Origin: 0-14-0-80-60-11 sp049322355
GTDB taxonomy: Bacteria; Desulfobacterota; Desulfobaccia; Desulfobaccales; 0-14-0-80-60-11
Length of the DNA: 64,000 bases
Assembly (NCBI GenBank): GCA_049322355.1
Contig: JBMORG010000001.1
Coordinates: 248,001-312,000 of the forward strand
Direction of reading: 5' to 3'
Shown here piece by piece: positions 1-8,366 of the stretch. Position 1 is the stretch's first letter. Each line of letters begins with the position of its first letter. Position numbers and translations under genes: made by a program. The notes under the pieces were generated by a model. The model was not told the origin of the DNA. It ran no database searches and saw nothing but the letters and a program-made list of their open reading frames with translations.

Positions 1-30
1 ATTAAGTGGACAGAATGACATGCCAGTTTT

Positions 31-127
31 TTCCCCTCCCCTGGCGGGAGGGGGTAGGGGAAGGGGGAATTAGAGAACTTTTTCCCACCCCCACCCTAAC
101 CCTCCCCCATCAAGGGGGAGGGAATTT
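31..127. repeat. Dispersed G/C-tract inverted repeat, copy 1
   Basis: Intergenic element built from two half-units that are imperfect reverse complements. The left half reads TTCCCCTCCC then a TGG-GGGAGGGGG hairpin. The right half contains CACCCTAACCCTCCCCCATC and ends GGGGGAGGGAA. Each half can also fold on itself. Related copies lie at 4816-4911, 28284-28391, 30954-30997 (partial) and 62313-62352 (half unit). All five are intergenic. It behaves like a REP/REPIN-type mobile palindrome; no transposase is seen here. Confidence 0.75.
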
Positions 128-140
128 TGAACCTTATTAC

Positions 141-232
141 CAAGCTGGCCTTGGGAACGGATTTGAAGCCAAGCTAAGCTTGGCATCCATTTTTGTTCCC
201 AAGTGCAACTTGGGAACAAGCGGACCTAATCT
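141..232. repeat. Palindromic intergenic repeat, family 2
   Basis: Contains two nested palindromes, around AAGCTAAGCTTGG (about 171-184) and GTTCCCAAGT-GCA-ACTTGGGAAC (195-217). A second copy with the same 23-base outer palindrome lies at 19628-19650, also preceded by a CTTGGCATC block. The first copy runs up to the hemW-like gene and supplies a spurious in-frame TTG at 193, which is why that upstream start was not chosen. Confidence 0.6.
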
Positions 233-237
233 TGTTA

Positions 238-1419
238 ATGAATTTTCATGATTTTTTTCCCCCGCCCCCTGCCCCCCTGCCTCTGGCCATTCTTCCCGGC
301 CTTTACATCCATATCCCATTCTGCCAATCCAAATGTCCCTACTGCGACTTCTACTCTATCACTGTATCTGACCTTATCCCCGGCTATCTTGCGGCCCTGG
401 AGGCCGAAGCCCGTCTCTACCGTGCCCAATTCCCCGCCTTCGACACCCTCTATCTCGGCGGCGGCACCCCCTCCTGGCTGAGCGCGGTGCATCTGGCCGA
501 ACTTATGCAAATTCTGCGGCGGCATTTCGCTTTTGCCCCTGAGAGTGAAATCACCATTGAAGCCAATCCCGACGACATCAGCCCAGAAAAATTGACTTTA
601 TGGCGCGACCTGGGCATCAACCGCCTGAGCCTGGGGTGCCAGTCCTTTGATGAGGCGGAACTGCGGTTTTTGGGCAGGAGACATACGGCCCGCCAGACCG
701 AGCAGGCGTTGGGGGTGATCCGGGATGCAGGCTTCACGAATATCGGGATAGACCTGATGTATGGCCTGCCGGGCCAGACCACCGCAGCCTGGATCAAAAC
801 CCTGGAAGCGGCTTTGAGATTCAACCCCAAGCACCTCTCCTGCTACCAGTTGACCCTGGCCCCCGAGACCCCCATGGGACGCAGAGCGGCCCAGGGGGAC
901 CTGGTCCCCCTGGACGAAGAGGCTCAGCGGGAATTCTTTCTGTTTACCGCCAGATACCTGACAGAACGCGGCTATCTGCATTATGAGGTGGCCAATTTCG
1001 CCCGGGCAGAAGGGCCACAAGCCGGAGGGCTGTGCTACTGCTGCCGCCACAACCGCAAGTATTGGACCCACGTGCCCTATCTGGGGCTGGGACCGGGGGC
1101 CCACTCCTTCGACGGCAACCGGCGCTGGTGGAATGTTTTGTCCGTGGAGCAATATTGCTCATCTCTGAACGCAGGGGGGAGCCCGGTGGCGGGGCAAGAA
1201 ACCCTCACCCCGGAGCAAATCAATCTGGAAACCCTCTACCTGGGGTTCCGAACCCGGGAAGGCGTGGGCCTTTCGGCCATCCGGGAGCACCCCCAGGGAG
1301 AGGCCATCCTGTCCGAGCTTGTGGAGGCCGGCCTGGTGCGGGTAGACTGCGACCGAGTCAGGCCCACGCCGGACGGTCTGGTAATAGCAGACCGCCTGCC
1401 TCTCTGGTTTGCAGATTAA
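238..1419 (+). CDS. hemW: HemW-like radical SAM protein (coproporphyrinogen III oxidase family)
   Basis: A 393-residue radical SAM enzyme. The 4Fe-4S motif CQSKCPYC (C29, C33, C36) follows the GLYIHIPF strand typical of the HemN/HemW family, and the SAM-binding GGGTPS lies near residue 75. The C-terminal third matches the HemN_C winged-helix region. Length and the short N-terminus fit HemW, a heme chaperone, better than true HemN, which is about 450 residues and carries N-terminal substrate-binding features. The reaction is therefore probably heme handling rather than coproporphyrinogen oxidation; this is inferred from the family. The ATG at 238 was chosen because the longer frame starts at a TTG inside a dispersed palindrome. 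No SD sequence is obvious. It stands alone upstream of the nrf genes; with c-type cytochromes next door a heme-supply role would make sense. Confidence 0.85.
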   Translation: MNFHDFFPPPPAPLPLAILPGLYIHIPFCQSKCPYCDFYSITVSDLIPGYLAALEAEARLYRAQFPAFDTLYLGGGTPSWLSAVHLAELMQILRRHFAFAPESEITIEANPDDISPEKLTLWRDLGINRLSLGCQSFDEAELRFLGRRHTARQTEQALGVIRDAGFTNIGIDLMYGLPGQTTAAWIKTLEAALRFNPKHLSCYQLTLAPETPMGRRAAQGDLVPLDEEAQREFFLFTARYLTERGYLHYEVANFARAEGPQAGGLCYCCRHNRKYWTHVPYLGLGPGAHSFDGNRRWWNVLSVEQYCSSLNAGGSPVAGQETLTPEQINLETLYLGFRTREGVGLSAIREHPQGEAILSELVEAGLVRVDCDRVRPTPDGLVIADRLPLWFAD

Positions 1420-1530
1420 GCTGGGCGGGTCTAAAAAGTTCGAGCTCCCAGCATAACATGGCGATTTTATTTATATATTAATTGACCTCACCGATTGTGG
1501 ACAAATAAGTAAACTTTTTTGATAAAAGTA

Positions 1531-1559
1531 TTGCATTTGCGCGACATAGGCATTATCTT
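1531..1559 (+). promoter_or_regulatory. Candidate sigma-70-type promoter for the nrf genes
   Basis: TTGCAT at 1531-1536 and TATCTT at 1554-1559 are separated by 17 bases, about 130 bases upstream of nrfH. The match is partial and was found by eye. The rest of 1420-1689 holds no gene. Confidence 0.35.
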
Positions 1560-1689
1560 TCTTCCACCTAAAAGGGCCTCCTGGCTATTTTGGGTTTTAA
1601 GCTCCTCTCTGGCCCGATTAGGCCTTTCAACGGCTCTGGCATTGGAACCGGGTTCTGATTTTAACCAAACCCTCAAGGCGTGATGCGAC

Positions 1690-2160
1690 ATGAGCCCAGC
1701 CAAGAAAAAAAACCTGACCTTTGTACTGGTGGCGGTGGTAATCCTGGCGGTTCTGGGGATCTTTGTGGCCTTTGGACCGCCCGGCCTCTATGCCAGGTCC
1801 GAAAGCCCGGAGTTTTGCGGCAGTTGCCACGTGCTCCAGCCGGAATACGAAGCCTGGTTTCACTCCGGGTCGCACGCTCAGATTAAATGCGTCGACTGCC
1901 ACCTGCCCAACGATACCTTTGCCAATCACTTGTTGTGGAAAACCGTGGACGGCCTCAAAGATTGGGGAAAATTCCACACCGGCATGATTTCTGATGACAT
2001 TCGCTTGTCCAAACATGGGGCCGTGGTTGTGGCTGACAACTGCCGGCGCTGCCATACCGAGGTTATGGCCCGGGTCAATGAAGAGAGAGTGTGTTGGACC
2101 TGTCACCGCAAGATGACCCATAAGCAAACCGGGATTATTTTTACGCAAGGCATGGAGTAG
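1690..2160 (+). CDS. nrfH: NrfH-like tetraheme cytochrome c, quinol-oxidising subunit of nitrite reductase
   Basis: A 156-residue NapC/NirT-family protein. One N-terminal transmembrane helix (about residues 9-28) anchors it in the inner membrane. Four c-type heme motifs follow: CGSCH (C43-H47), CVDCH (C67-H71), CRRCH and CWTCH. Size, single anchor and four hemes are the NrfH pattern. It takes electrons from menaquinol and passes them to NrfA on the periplasmic face. The gene directly precedes nrfA with a gap of about 100 bases, the conserved nrfHA order. The start follows a weak AAGG about 10 bases upstream. The assignment is firm at family level and well supported by the neighbour. Confidence 0.93.
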   Translation: MSPAKKKNLTFVLVAVVILAVLGIFVAFGPPGLYARSESPEFCGSCHVLQPEYEAWFHSGSHAQIKCVDCHLPNDTFANHLLWKTVDGLKDWGKFHTGMISDDIRLSKHGAVVVADNCRRCHTEVMARVNEERVCWTCHRKMTHKQTGIIFTQGME

Positions 2161-2261
2161 AAAGAGAATTTTTCCTATTACCTTCACGGGTGGGAATCGG
2201 CTCAGGTAAAAAACCTGGCATTAAGATAACCTCAATGATTTGTCTGGGATGGGAGAAACCT

Positions 2262-3764
2262 ATGAAACCGAAAGCCTTGACCTTGATAATTCTGGCGGCA
2301 ATTATTGCAGGAATGACTTTTTTCCTGTACGCCTGCTCCCCTCCGAAGACGGAGCCTGTGAAACCGGTGAGCATTCCAGACGGGGAATACGATCCGAAGG
2401 TTTGGGGCCAGGCCTATCCCTTGGAATATGATCTTTGGGTGAAGACCAAAGACCCCAAACCTGCGGGCAAGAGCAAATATAAGAAGGGGTGGGATACCGA
2501 TCAAATAGTCTATGACAAGTTGAGCGAGTTCCCTTACATGGCCCTCCTGTTTAACGGCTGGGGCTTCGGCATCGAATACAACGAACCCCGGGGGCACCAC
2601 TTCATGCTCATCGACCAGCTGGAGATCGACCCCTCCCGCCTCAAGGCCGGGGGCGTCTGCCTGAGCTGCAAATCGCTTTTCGCCCCCAAGCTGGAAAAAG
2701 AGATGGGAGTCGACTATTTCCGGCTGCCGTATCTTGATGTTCATGCCAAGATTCCGGTGGAGTTCCAGAAGACCGGAGTTTCTTGCGTGGATTGCCACAA
2801 TAATAAAACTATGGCCCTGGCGATCACCCATCCAGTAGCCCAGAGGTCGTTCCCGTTGATGGGGGTCAAATGGGAGGAGGCCAGCCGCCAGCAGATGCGC
2901 AGCCTGGTATGCGCCCAGTGCCATGTAACTTACAACATACCCAAAGATGAAAAGATGCAGTCCGTGGGCCTCTTCTTCCCTTACGAGGGCAGCAAGGAAG
3001 GGGACATTTCCATCGAGAACATCATCAAGGTTATCAAGAACGACCCCAAGGTGGGGGAATGGAAGCAGAATGTCACCGGCTTCAAGCTGGCCTTTATCCG
3101 CCACCCCGAATACGAATTCTTCAGCCGGGGAGGCACCCATTGGAAAGCAGGGGCCTCCTGCGCCGACTGTCATATGCCTTACGTCCGGGTGGGAGCCAAC
3201 AAGGTATCCGATCATGACGTGACCAGTCCGTTGAAAAAGGATATGCATGCCTGCACCCAGTGCCACGCCGAAACCGCCCAATGGCTTAGAGACCGGGTCC
3301 TGGCCATCCAGGACCGCACCGTATCCCTGATGAACCGGGCGGGGTATGCCACCGCGACCGCGGCCAAACTCTTCGAGATGACCCACAAGGCCCAGGCCGA
3401 GGGAAAAAGTATCGACAAAGCCCTGTATGACCGGGCCAAGGACCTTTATCTGGAAGCCTTTTACCGGGTGAATTACATCGGTGCCGAAAACTCGGTGGGC
3501 TTCCACAACCCCACCGAAGCCGGCCGCATCTGCGGTGATGCCGTGGCTATGGCAGAAAAATCCTCGGGGTTGCTGCGCCAGGCCCTGACTAAGGCAGGGG
3601 TGGAAGTGCCTGCCGACGTTAATCTGGAGTTGGCCAAGTATGTGAATAAACGGGGGGTCAAGCCGTTGAATTTCAAACCGGAACTGGAATTCAAAGACCC
3701 CTTCGGTGTTCAGAACCTGCTGACTCCACAGGGTTCCTTGGGGCTGCCGGTCGCGGCCAAATGA
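2262..3764 (+). CDS. nrfA: NrfA, pentaheme cytochrome c nitrite reductase (ammonia-forming)
   Basis: A 500-residue periplasmic enzyme that reduces nitrite to ammonium with six electrons. The first heme site is CLSCK (C133-K137), the unusual lysine-ligated motif that defines the NrfA catalytic heme. Four CxxCH sites follow: CVDCH (175-179), CAQCH (217-221), CADCH and CTQCH. The N-terminus is a signal peptide ending in LYAC (C25), so the mature enzyme may be lipid-anchored. The start was placed at ATG 2262, immediately before the signal peptide, rather than at GTG 2190, which would add 24 residues ahead of it. The stop overlaps the next gene in an ATGA junction. With NrfH this makes a complete dissimilatory nitrite-to-ammonium module. 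Confidence 0.95.
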   Translation: MKPKALTLIILAAIIAGMTFFLYACSPPKTEPVKPVSIPDGEYDPKVWGQAYPLEYDLWVKTKDPKPAGKSKYKKGWDTDQIVYDKLSEFPYMALLFNGWGFGIEYNEPRGHHFMLIDQLEIDPSRLKAGGVCLSCKSLFAPKLEKEMGVDYFRLPYLDVHAKIPVEFQKTGVSCVDCHNNKTMALAITHPVAQRSFPLMGVKWEEASRQQMRSLVCAQCHVTYNIPKDEKMQSVGLFFPYEGSKEGDISIENIIKVIKNDPKVGEWKQNVTGFKLAFIRHPEYEFFSRGGTHWKAGASCADCHMPYVRVGANKVSDHDVTSPLKKDMHACTQCHAETAQWLRDRVLAIQDRTVSLMNRAGYATATAAKLFEMTHKAQAEGKSIDKALYDRAKDLYLEAFYRVNYIGAENSVGFHNPTEAGRICGDAVAMAEKSSGLLRQALTKAGVEVPADVNLELAKYVNKRGVKPLNFKPELEFKDPFGVQNLLTPQGSLGLPVAAK

Positions 3765-4159
3765 AGACGTTTCTGATTCTGGCATCCCTGATGCTGGCGG
3801 CGGGGGGCGCCTGGGCTGCGGGGGGCGCCTGGGCTGCGGAGCCCGTTGACTTGGTCAAGCAGGGCCAACAGATCTTTGAGGACAATTGCGCCCAGTGCCA
3901 TCGGAAAAGCGGTCAGGGTTTGCCCGGCACTTTTCCAGCCCTGGATAAGAACTTGTTTGTCTTAGGTAACCCTACCCCGGTGCTGGCTACTGTTCTCAAC
4001 GGCCGCAGGGGCTCTCTGGGGCGGATGCCGGCCTGGAAAGATCAGTTTAACGACCAGCAGATGGCGGCGGTGGTGACTTACATCCGCCAAGCCTGGACCA
4101 ACCGGGCTCCTGCGGTCACTCCGGAAATGGCTGCGGAGGCCCGCAAGATTAAAAAATAG
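3761..4159 (+). CDS. Monoheme class I cytochrome c, nrf-linked
   Basis: A 132-residue exported cytochrome. After the signal peptide there is one heme-binding CAQCH (about residues 44-48) and a distal Met in GRMPAW (about 88), which is the His/Met ligation of class I cytochromes c. The ATG overlaps the nrfA stop by four bases, so the two are translationally coupled and very probably act together, for example by bringing in or removing electrons beside the NrfHA complex. A partner of this kind is not part of the minimal nrfHA operon. The signal-peptide region carries an exact 18-base tandem duplication (3800-3835) that repeats GGAWAA. Confidence 0.85.
   Translation: MKTFLILASLMLAAGGAWAAGGAWAAEPVDLVKQGQQIFEDNCAQCHRKSGQGLPGTFPALDKNLFVLGNPTPVLATVLNGRRGSLGRMPAWKDQFNDQQMAAVVTYIRQAWTNRAPAVTPEMAAEARKIKK
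3800..3835 (+). repeat. 18-bp tandem duplication in a signal-peptide coding region
   Basis: Two exact, adjacent 18-base units beginning GCGGGGGGCG. Being a multiple of three, the duplication keeps frame and doubles a six-residue Ala/Gly/Trp block at the signal-peptide cleavage region of the cytochrome. Confidence 0.9.
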
Positions 4160-4257
4160 CTCTTAACTTTACCAATTTTCTCCATTAGTTACGCTGTTGG
4201 ATCAATCCCGGGGTCATGGGCAGAGGCGCATGGCCCTGGTTATGTTAAGGAATCTCG

Positions 4258-4776
4258 GTGCAGATGCATTTTCGTTTCCAGTGCCTTGCCCTGGTGGCGG
4301 CCGCCACGTTCATGCTGACTGGCTGCGGGGTGAAGCAGTTAAATCAGGGAGAGATCCAACCCCCCAAAATAAACTTTCAGGGGATTACTCTAGGCAAACC
4401 CAGCTCTGGTAGTTGGCCGGTTTATGTCTCGTTGCTTCTGACCAACCCCAATGACCAGGCCCTGAACCTGCAAGGTTATGACTATGAATTTTGGCTGGAA
4501 GACAAGAGCGTAGCCCAGGGGGCCAGTGAAAAACCGGTAAACCTGCCGCCCCAGGGACAGACGGTGGCGGAAGTTCCCATCTTGGTGAAGTTGCCTGCGG
4601 TGATGGGGTTGCTCCCCCGGTTCTTGACGCCGGAGACGCCCCGGCTGCGTTATCAGGTTGCGGGCGGCTTCCGCCTGGGCGCGGTGCTGGGGGGCCTGGT
4701 GAGGGTGCCCTTTCGCTTTCAAGGACAGGTAACTCCCCAAGAAGGTTTGGAGTTACTGCGTCTATATCTGAGATGA
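4258..4776 (+). CDS. LEA14-like (WHy domain) lipoprotein
   Basis: A 172-residue lipoprotein with lipobox LTGC at about residues 20-23. The rest matches the general layout of LEA type 2/WHy domain proteins: a beta-rich fold with an N-P-N motif (LLTNPNDQALNL) near the start. Such proteins are thought to bind other proteins or membranes under stress; the role here is unknown. A GTG at 4258 has AAGGA seven bases upstream, while the ATG two codons later is 13 bases away, so GTG was preferred. It stands alone after the nrf operon and before a dispersed repeat. Confidence 0.7.
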   Translation: MQMHFRFQCLALVAAATFMLTGCGVKQLNQGEIQPPKINFQGITLGKPSSGSWPVYVSLLLTNPNDQALNLQGYDYEFWLEDKSVAQGASEKPVNLPPQGQTVAEVPILVKLPAVMGLLPRFLTPETPRLRYQVAGGFRLGAVLGGLVRVPFRFQGQVTPQEGLELLRLYLR

Positions 4777-4815
4777 GGTCTAGTGTAGTGTCTCACAAAT
4801 ATAAGGACATTAATT

Positions 4816-4911
4816 TTTCCCCTCCCCTGGTGGGAGGGGGTAGGGGGAGGGGGAAGTTCCAACGCCTTTCCACCCCCATCCTAACCCTTCCCCATCAAGG
4901 GGGAGGGAACT
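4816..4911. repeat. Dispersed G/C-tract inverted repeat, copy 2
   Basis: The same two-half architecture as 31-127 and the closest relative of that copy: left half with CCTGGTGGGAGGGGGTAGGG, right half ending CATCAAGGGGGAGGGAA. Between them lies a short unrelated spacer. Confidence 0.75.
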
Positions 4912-5101
4912 CTAAGGCCATCTAATTGTGATACGGACCACGAGGTGGAAAGCTCTTAAAACATATCTGGTTTTCTCCGGGCATTCTAAAGGGAAGGGAA
5001 TTAATACAAAATTTTATTAATTTTGATTACTTAAGGGGTTTTTTAAACCAGGGCCTGAAGGCCAGAGTTTCCCCTGGTCGGAATTTTCGGTAAGTTTATC
5101 C

Positions 5102-5131
5102 TTGATAAAATCCCTGCTATTAATGTATAAA
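5102..5131 (+). promoter_or_regulatory. Candidate promoter of the liv operon
   Basis: TTGATA at 5102-5107 and TATAAA at 5126-5131 with an 18-base spacer, about 95 bases upstream of the binding-protein gene, in an A/T-rich stretch. A strong SD (AAGGAGG) then precedes ATG 5225. Confidence 0.45.
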
Positions 5132-5224
5132 ACATACAATTTCTGATGGAGCTTTTGGAATTTGTTTAAAAGTTCGGCACCTTACGAGACGGGTTAAACA
5201 ATAACCAAAAACCAAGGAGGAATT

Positions 5225-6469
5225 ATGAAACGGTTAGTGGTCTTTTGTGCCTTCATAGTTGTCTTAGGTTTAGTCGCAGGAACCGCCGCGGCCGCCGATA
5301 AGAACGTAATTATCGGCTTCACCGCCTCTCAGACCGGCAAACTTAATGTAGAAGCCATCCGCCAGATTAATGGTTTACATTTGTGGATGGAACAGGTGAA
5401 CAAAACGGGCATCAAATTGCCCGACGGCACCATAGTCAAATTCTCCGACAAGTTTTACGATGACGAAAGCAAGAAAGAACGGGTTCAGGAATTATACACC
5501 AAATTAATCAACACCGATAAAGCCGATTTCCTCATCAGTCCCTACAGCAGCGGTCTGACGGACGCGGCCGCAGTGATCGCGCAGCAGTATAACAGGATCA
5601 TGATCACTGCCGGAGCGGCCTCGGATTCTACATACAAAAAAGGCTATACCCTGGTTTATCAGACTTATACCCCGGCCTCCCGCTACTTGACCGGGGCCGT
5701 CGACATCCTGTTAAAACTTGACCCCAATGTCAAGAAAATCGCAATCATCCATGAAAAAGACAAGTTTTCCACCGATGTGGTCAACGATCTCAGAAAATAC
5801 GCCGAAGGTAAGGGCTTAAAGGTGGTCTTGTTTGAGGGCTATGATTCCGGCACCGCCGACTTCGCTCCGTTTATCAACAAGATCCCCGCGGGTGTAGACG
5901 CCATCATGGGCGGCGGCCATTTTGCCGATACCACCACTCTGGCCCGGCAACTCTATGAAAAAAAGATCAACACCAAAATGATCGCCCTGCTGGTGGCGCC
6001 GCCGGAACCCAAGTTTGCGGAACTGGGCGAGGCCTGCATTTCCGTGATCGGGTCTTCCCAGTGGGAACCCCTGTCCAGGTACACCGCGGAGTCGGCCAAG
6101 AAAGAGGGGGTCGTTTTTTTCGGTCCCACGGGGGATGACTTCGTGAAGGCCTACAAGGCCAAGTTTAATGAAGAGCCCTCCTATCACAGCGCCGGCGGCT
6201 ATGTTGCCGGATTGATTTTACAGGCAGCCATTGAAAAAGCCGGCTCCACGGACACGGCCAAGGTCAAGGCGGCGCTGGACGCCATGGATATTATGACCTT
6301 TTACGGACGCCTCAAGTTTGCCAGCGATCCCAAGGATCACGGCTTGCAGGTGGGACACGAAATGGTTTACATCCAATGGCAAAAAGATAAACAAGGCAAG
6401 CCCGTTAAGGAAGTGGTGTGGCCGGCAGCCGGCGCCACCGCCTCTCCGTTCGTCTGCCCGGCGAGATAA
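5225..6469 (+). CDS. livK: Branched-chain amino acid type ABC transporter, substrate-binding protein
   Basis: A 414-residue periplasmic binding protein of the Peripla_BP_6/LivK type. A signal peptide (about 1-23, ending TAAAA) is followed by IIGFTASQTGKLN, the usual start of the mature LivK fold, and two alternating alpha/beta lobes. It captures the substrate and delivers it to the LivHM channel. It is first of five genes in the standard order and has a strong AAGGAGG. Substrate specificity cannot be read from sequence: the family takes branched-chain amino acids but also urea, amides and aromatic acids. Length is normal. Confidence 0.88.
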   Translation: MKRLVVFCAFIVVLGLVAGTAAAADKNVIIGFTASQTGKLNVEAIRQINGLHLWMEQVNKTGIKLPDGTIVKFSDKFYDDESKKERVQELYTKLINTDKADFLISPYSSGLTDAAAVIAQQYNRIMITAGAASDSTYKKGYTLVYQTYTPASRYLTGAVDILLKLDPNVKKIAIIHEKDKFSTDVVNDLRKYAEGKGLKVVLFEGYDSGTADFAPFINKIPAGVDAIMGGGHFADTTTLARQLYEKKINTKMIALLVAPPEPKFAELGEACISVIGSSQWEPLSRYTAESAKKEGVVFFGPTGDDFVKAYKAKFNEEPSYHSAGGYVAGLILQAAIEKAGSTDTAKVKAALDAMDIMTFYGRLKFASDPKDHGLQVGHEMVYIQWQKDKQGKPVKEVVWPAAGATASPFVCPAR

Positions 6470-6539
6470 AGTTCACGTCGCTTCGAGTTGCCCCGGCGCC
6501 TCCAAAGGATTTGGCGCCGGGGGAAAGGGGTGCTCCTAA

Positions 6540-7397
6540 GTGCTCGATCAACTGATATCCTCTCTGACGGACGGACTCCTTTTGGGGTTCGTTTACGGCG
6601 TGGCCGCCATGGGCCTGACCTTGATCTGGGGCGTCATGTCGGTCATCAATCTGGCCCACGGACCCGTTATCGCCCTGGGTATGTTCGGGACTTACCTGCT
6701 GTTTACCCATCTGGGGGTGAACCCTTACGTGGCCCTGGTTCCCGTGGCCGGAGTGGGACTGGTTCTGGGCCTGGTGATTTACGTTATCGCCGTGCACCGG
6801 GTGATTAACGCCCCGCATCTTTCCAGCCTGCTGGCCACTTTTGCGGTCAATATGATTATCATTGGAATCGGCACCGCGGCCTTTAGCACCTCACCGCAGA
6901 ATATTGACTACTCTTTGGGGTCCCTGGAGGTGGCCTTCCTCACCATTCCTGCCAGCCGATTCATAGGAGCCTTAGGAGCCATCTTATTTACCGCGGGTCT
7001 CTACCTCTTCCTCTACTTCACCCGGCCGGGGAAAGCCATCCGGGCGGTGGCTAACAATCGCAACGCCGCGGAACTGATGGGTATTCCGTCGTCCCAGGTA
7101 CTGGCCCTGAGCTTCGGTATGGGCACCATGATGGCCGCGGTGGCCGGGGGCCTGATTGCCACTTTTTTCCCGTTCACCATTTTGAGCGGCGGTCCCTACG
7201 AATTGAAATCCTTCGTGATTTGCGTCTTGGGGGGACTGGGCAACCCTTTGGGGGCGCTGTTGGGCGGCCTCATCCTGGGAGGTCTCGAAGGTCTCATTCC
7301 CACCTTCATGCCGGTTAGCTGGGTGCCGGTGGTGGAATTTGGCCTCTTTGTGTTGGTGCTGCTGGTTCGCCCCAGCGGCCTGCTGGGGGCCAAGTAA
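6540..7397 (+). CDS. livH: Branched-chain amino acid type ABC transporter, permease LivH
   Basis: A 285-residue inner-membrane permease with about eight hydrophobic helices and the LivH signature region GLTLIWGVMSVINLAHG near residues 25-40, followed by the conserved VANNRNAAELMGI loop. It forms half of the channel with LivM. The GTG start at 6540 lies just after a TAA and behind a weak purine-rich SD. The next gene starts at the base after its stop. Confidence 0.9.
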   Translation: MLDQLISSLTDGLLLGFVYGVAAMGLTLIWGVMSVINLAHGPVIALGMFGTYLLFTHLGVNPYVALVPVAGVGLVLGLVIYVIAVHRVINAPHLSSLLATFAVNMIIIGIGTAAFSTSPQNIDYSLGSLEVAFLTIPASRFIGALGAILFTAGLYLFLYFTRPGKAIRAVANNRNAAELMGIPSSQVLALSFGMGTMMAAVAGGLIATFFPFTILSGGPYELKSFVICVLGGLGNPLGALLGGLILGGLEGLIPTFMPVSWVPVVEFGLFVLVLLVRPSGLLGAK

Positions 7398-8366
7398 ATG
7401 AAGGCGATGCGCCAACTCGGATTCTGGCTGCCGCTGGCGATTGTGTTGGTGTGGGGAGGCGCGGTCCTGCTCATCCATCAGGACACCATGCGGGAAACGG
7501 CCTTTGTGTTGCTCATGGCCGTGGGTTTGGCCTCCAGCCTCAATATCCTTTTAGGCTACACCGGCTACGTCAGTTTCGGGCACATCGTGTTTTTCGGCCT
7601 GGGCGGTTACACCGGGTTCTACCTGATCAGCGAGCAGGGCTGGTCCCTGTACATCGCGGCCATCGCCGGGGGGCTGCTCTCGGCCCTCATTGCCCTCCTG
7701 GTGGGGTTGGCGGTTTTGCGTCTCCGGGGAGCCTACTTTGCCCTGGCCACCATCGGCATTAATGAGGCGGCCCGGGCCTTTGTGAGCAACTTCGAACCTT
7801 ACGGCGGGGCCACCGGGTTGTTTGTAAACTTTTCAGCCTACCAGAAGTACGGCGGGGCCGGCCAGGCCCTCTGGACTACTTTCATGCTGCTGTGGATCAC
7901 CGTCATGGTGGTGCTGCTGGTGAGTTTTCTGGTGAAACATTCCCGTTTCGGCCTGGGTCTGATGGCGATTCGCGAGGATGAAGACGCGGCCATGGTGATG
8001 GGTGTTAAGGCACCTCAGGCCAAAACCATCACTTATGTTATTTCGGCGTTCTTTCCCGGGGTGATCGGCACTCTGTATTTCTTTAAAAACGGCAACATCG
8101 AGCCGGGTGACGCCTTCCAGCTGCATATGTCCATCGAGATGTTGGTGATGGTGATGCTGGGGGGCATGGGAACCGTGCTGGGGCCCGTGCTGGGGGCCGT
8201 AGGTTATCAATGGCTGAGGGGCTTTCTCCTCACCAGTCCAATCTTTAAGGACCTGCATCTGGCCTTTGCCGGAGTGATCCTGCTGTTGATCATCCTGTTT
8301 GTGCCAGCGGGCGCTGTGGGCTGGCTGCGGAATCGGTTTCCGAGTCTCAGGAGGTTGCTGGAATGA
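7398..8366 (+). CDS. livM: Branched-chain amino acid type ABC transporter, permease LivM
   Basis: A 322-residue inner-membrane permease with 8-10 predicted helices. It carries the family motifs LLGYTGYVSFGHI (about 50-62) and AIREDEDAAMVMGV (about 190-203), the cytoplasmic loop that contacts the ATPases. It abuts livH with no gap and its end overlaps livG by four bases (ATGA), so the operon is tightly coupled. Confidence 0.9.
   Translation: MKAMRQLGFWLPLAIVLVWGGAVLLIHQDTMRETAFVLLMAVGLASSLNILLGYTGYVSFGHIVFFGLGGYTGFYLISEQGWSLYIAAIAGGLLSALIALLVGLAVLRLRGAYFALATIGINEAARAFVSNFEPYGGATGLFVNFSAYQKYGGAGQALWTTFMLLWITVMVVLLVSFLVKHSRFGLGLMAIREDEDAAMVMGVKAPQAKTITYVISAFFPGVIGTLYFFKNGNIEPGDAFQLHMSIEMLVMVMLGGMGTVLGPVLGAVGYQWLRGFLLTSPIFKDLHLAFAGVILLLIILFVPAGAVGWLRNRFPSLRRLLE

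Larger units (their letters stand above)
4777..5224. other. Intergenic region before the liv operon
   Basis: Holds a dispersed repeat at 4816-4911, then an A/T-rich leader with a candidate promoter at 5102-5131. No gene is seen. Confidence 0.7.

Noticed and set aside
6..251. 81-codon plus-strand frame at the left edge
   Set aside because: It consists of dispersed repeat sequence and overlaps the hemW start.
2232..3785. 517-codon minus-strand frame
   Set aside because: It is antisense to nrfA, whose heme motifs make the plus-strand frame certain.
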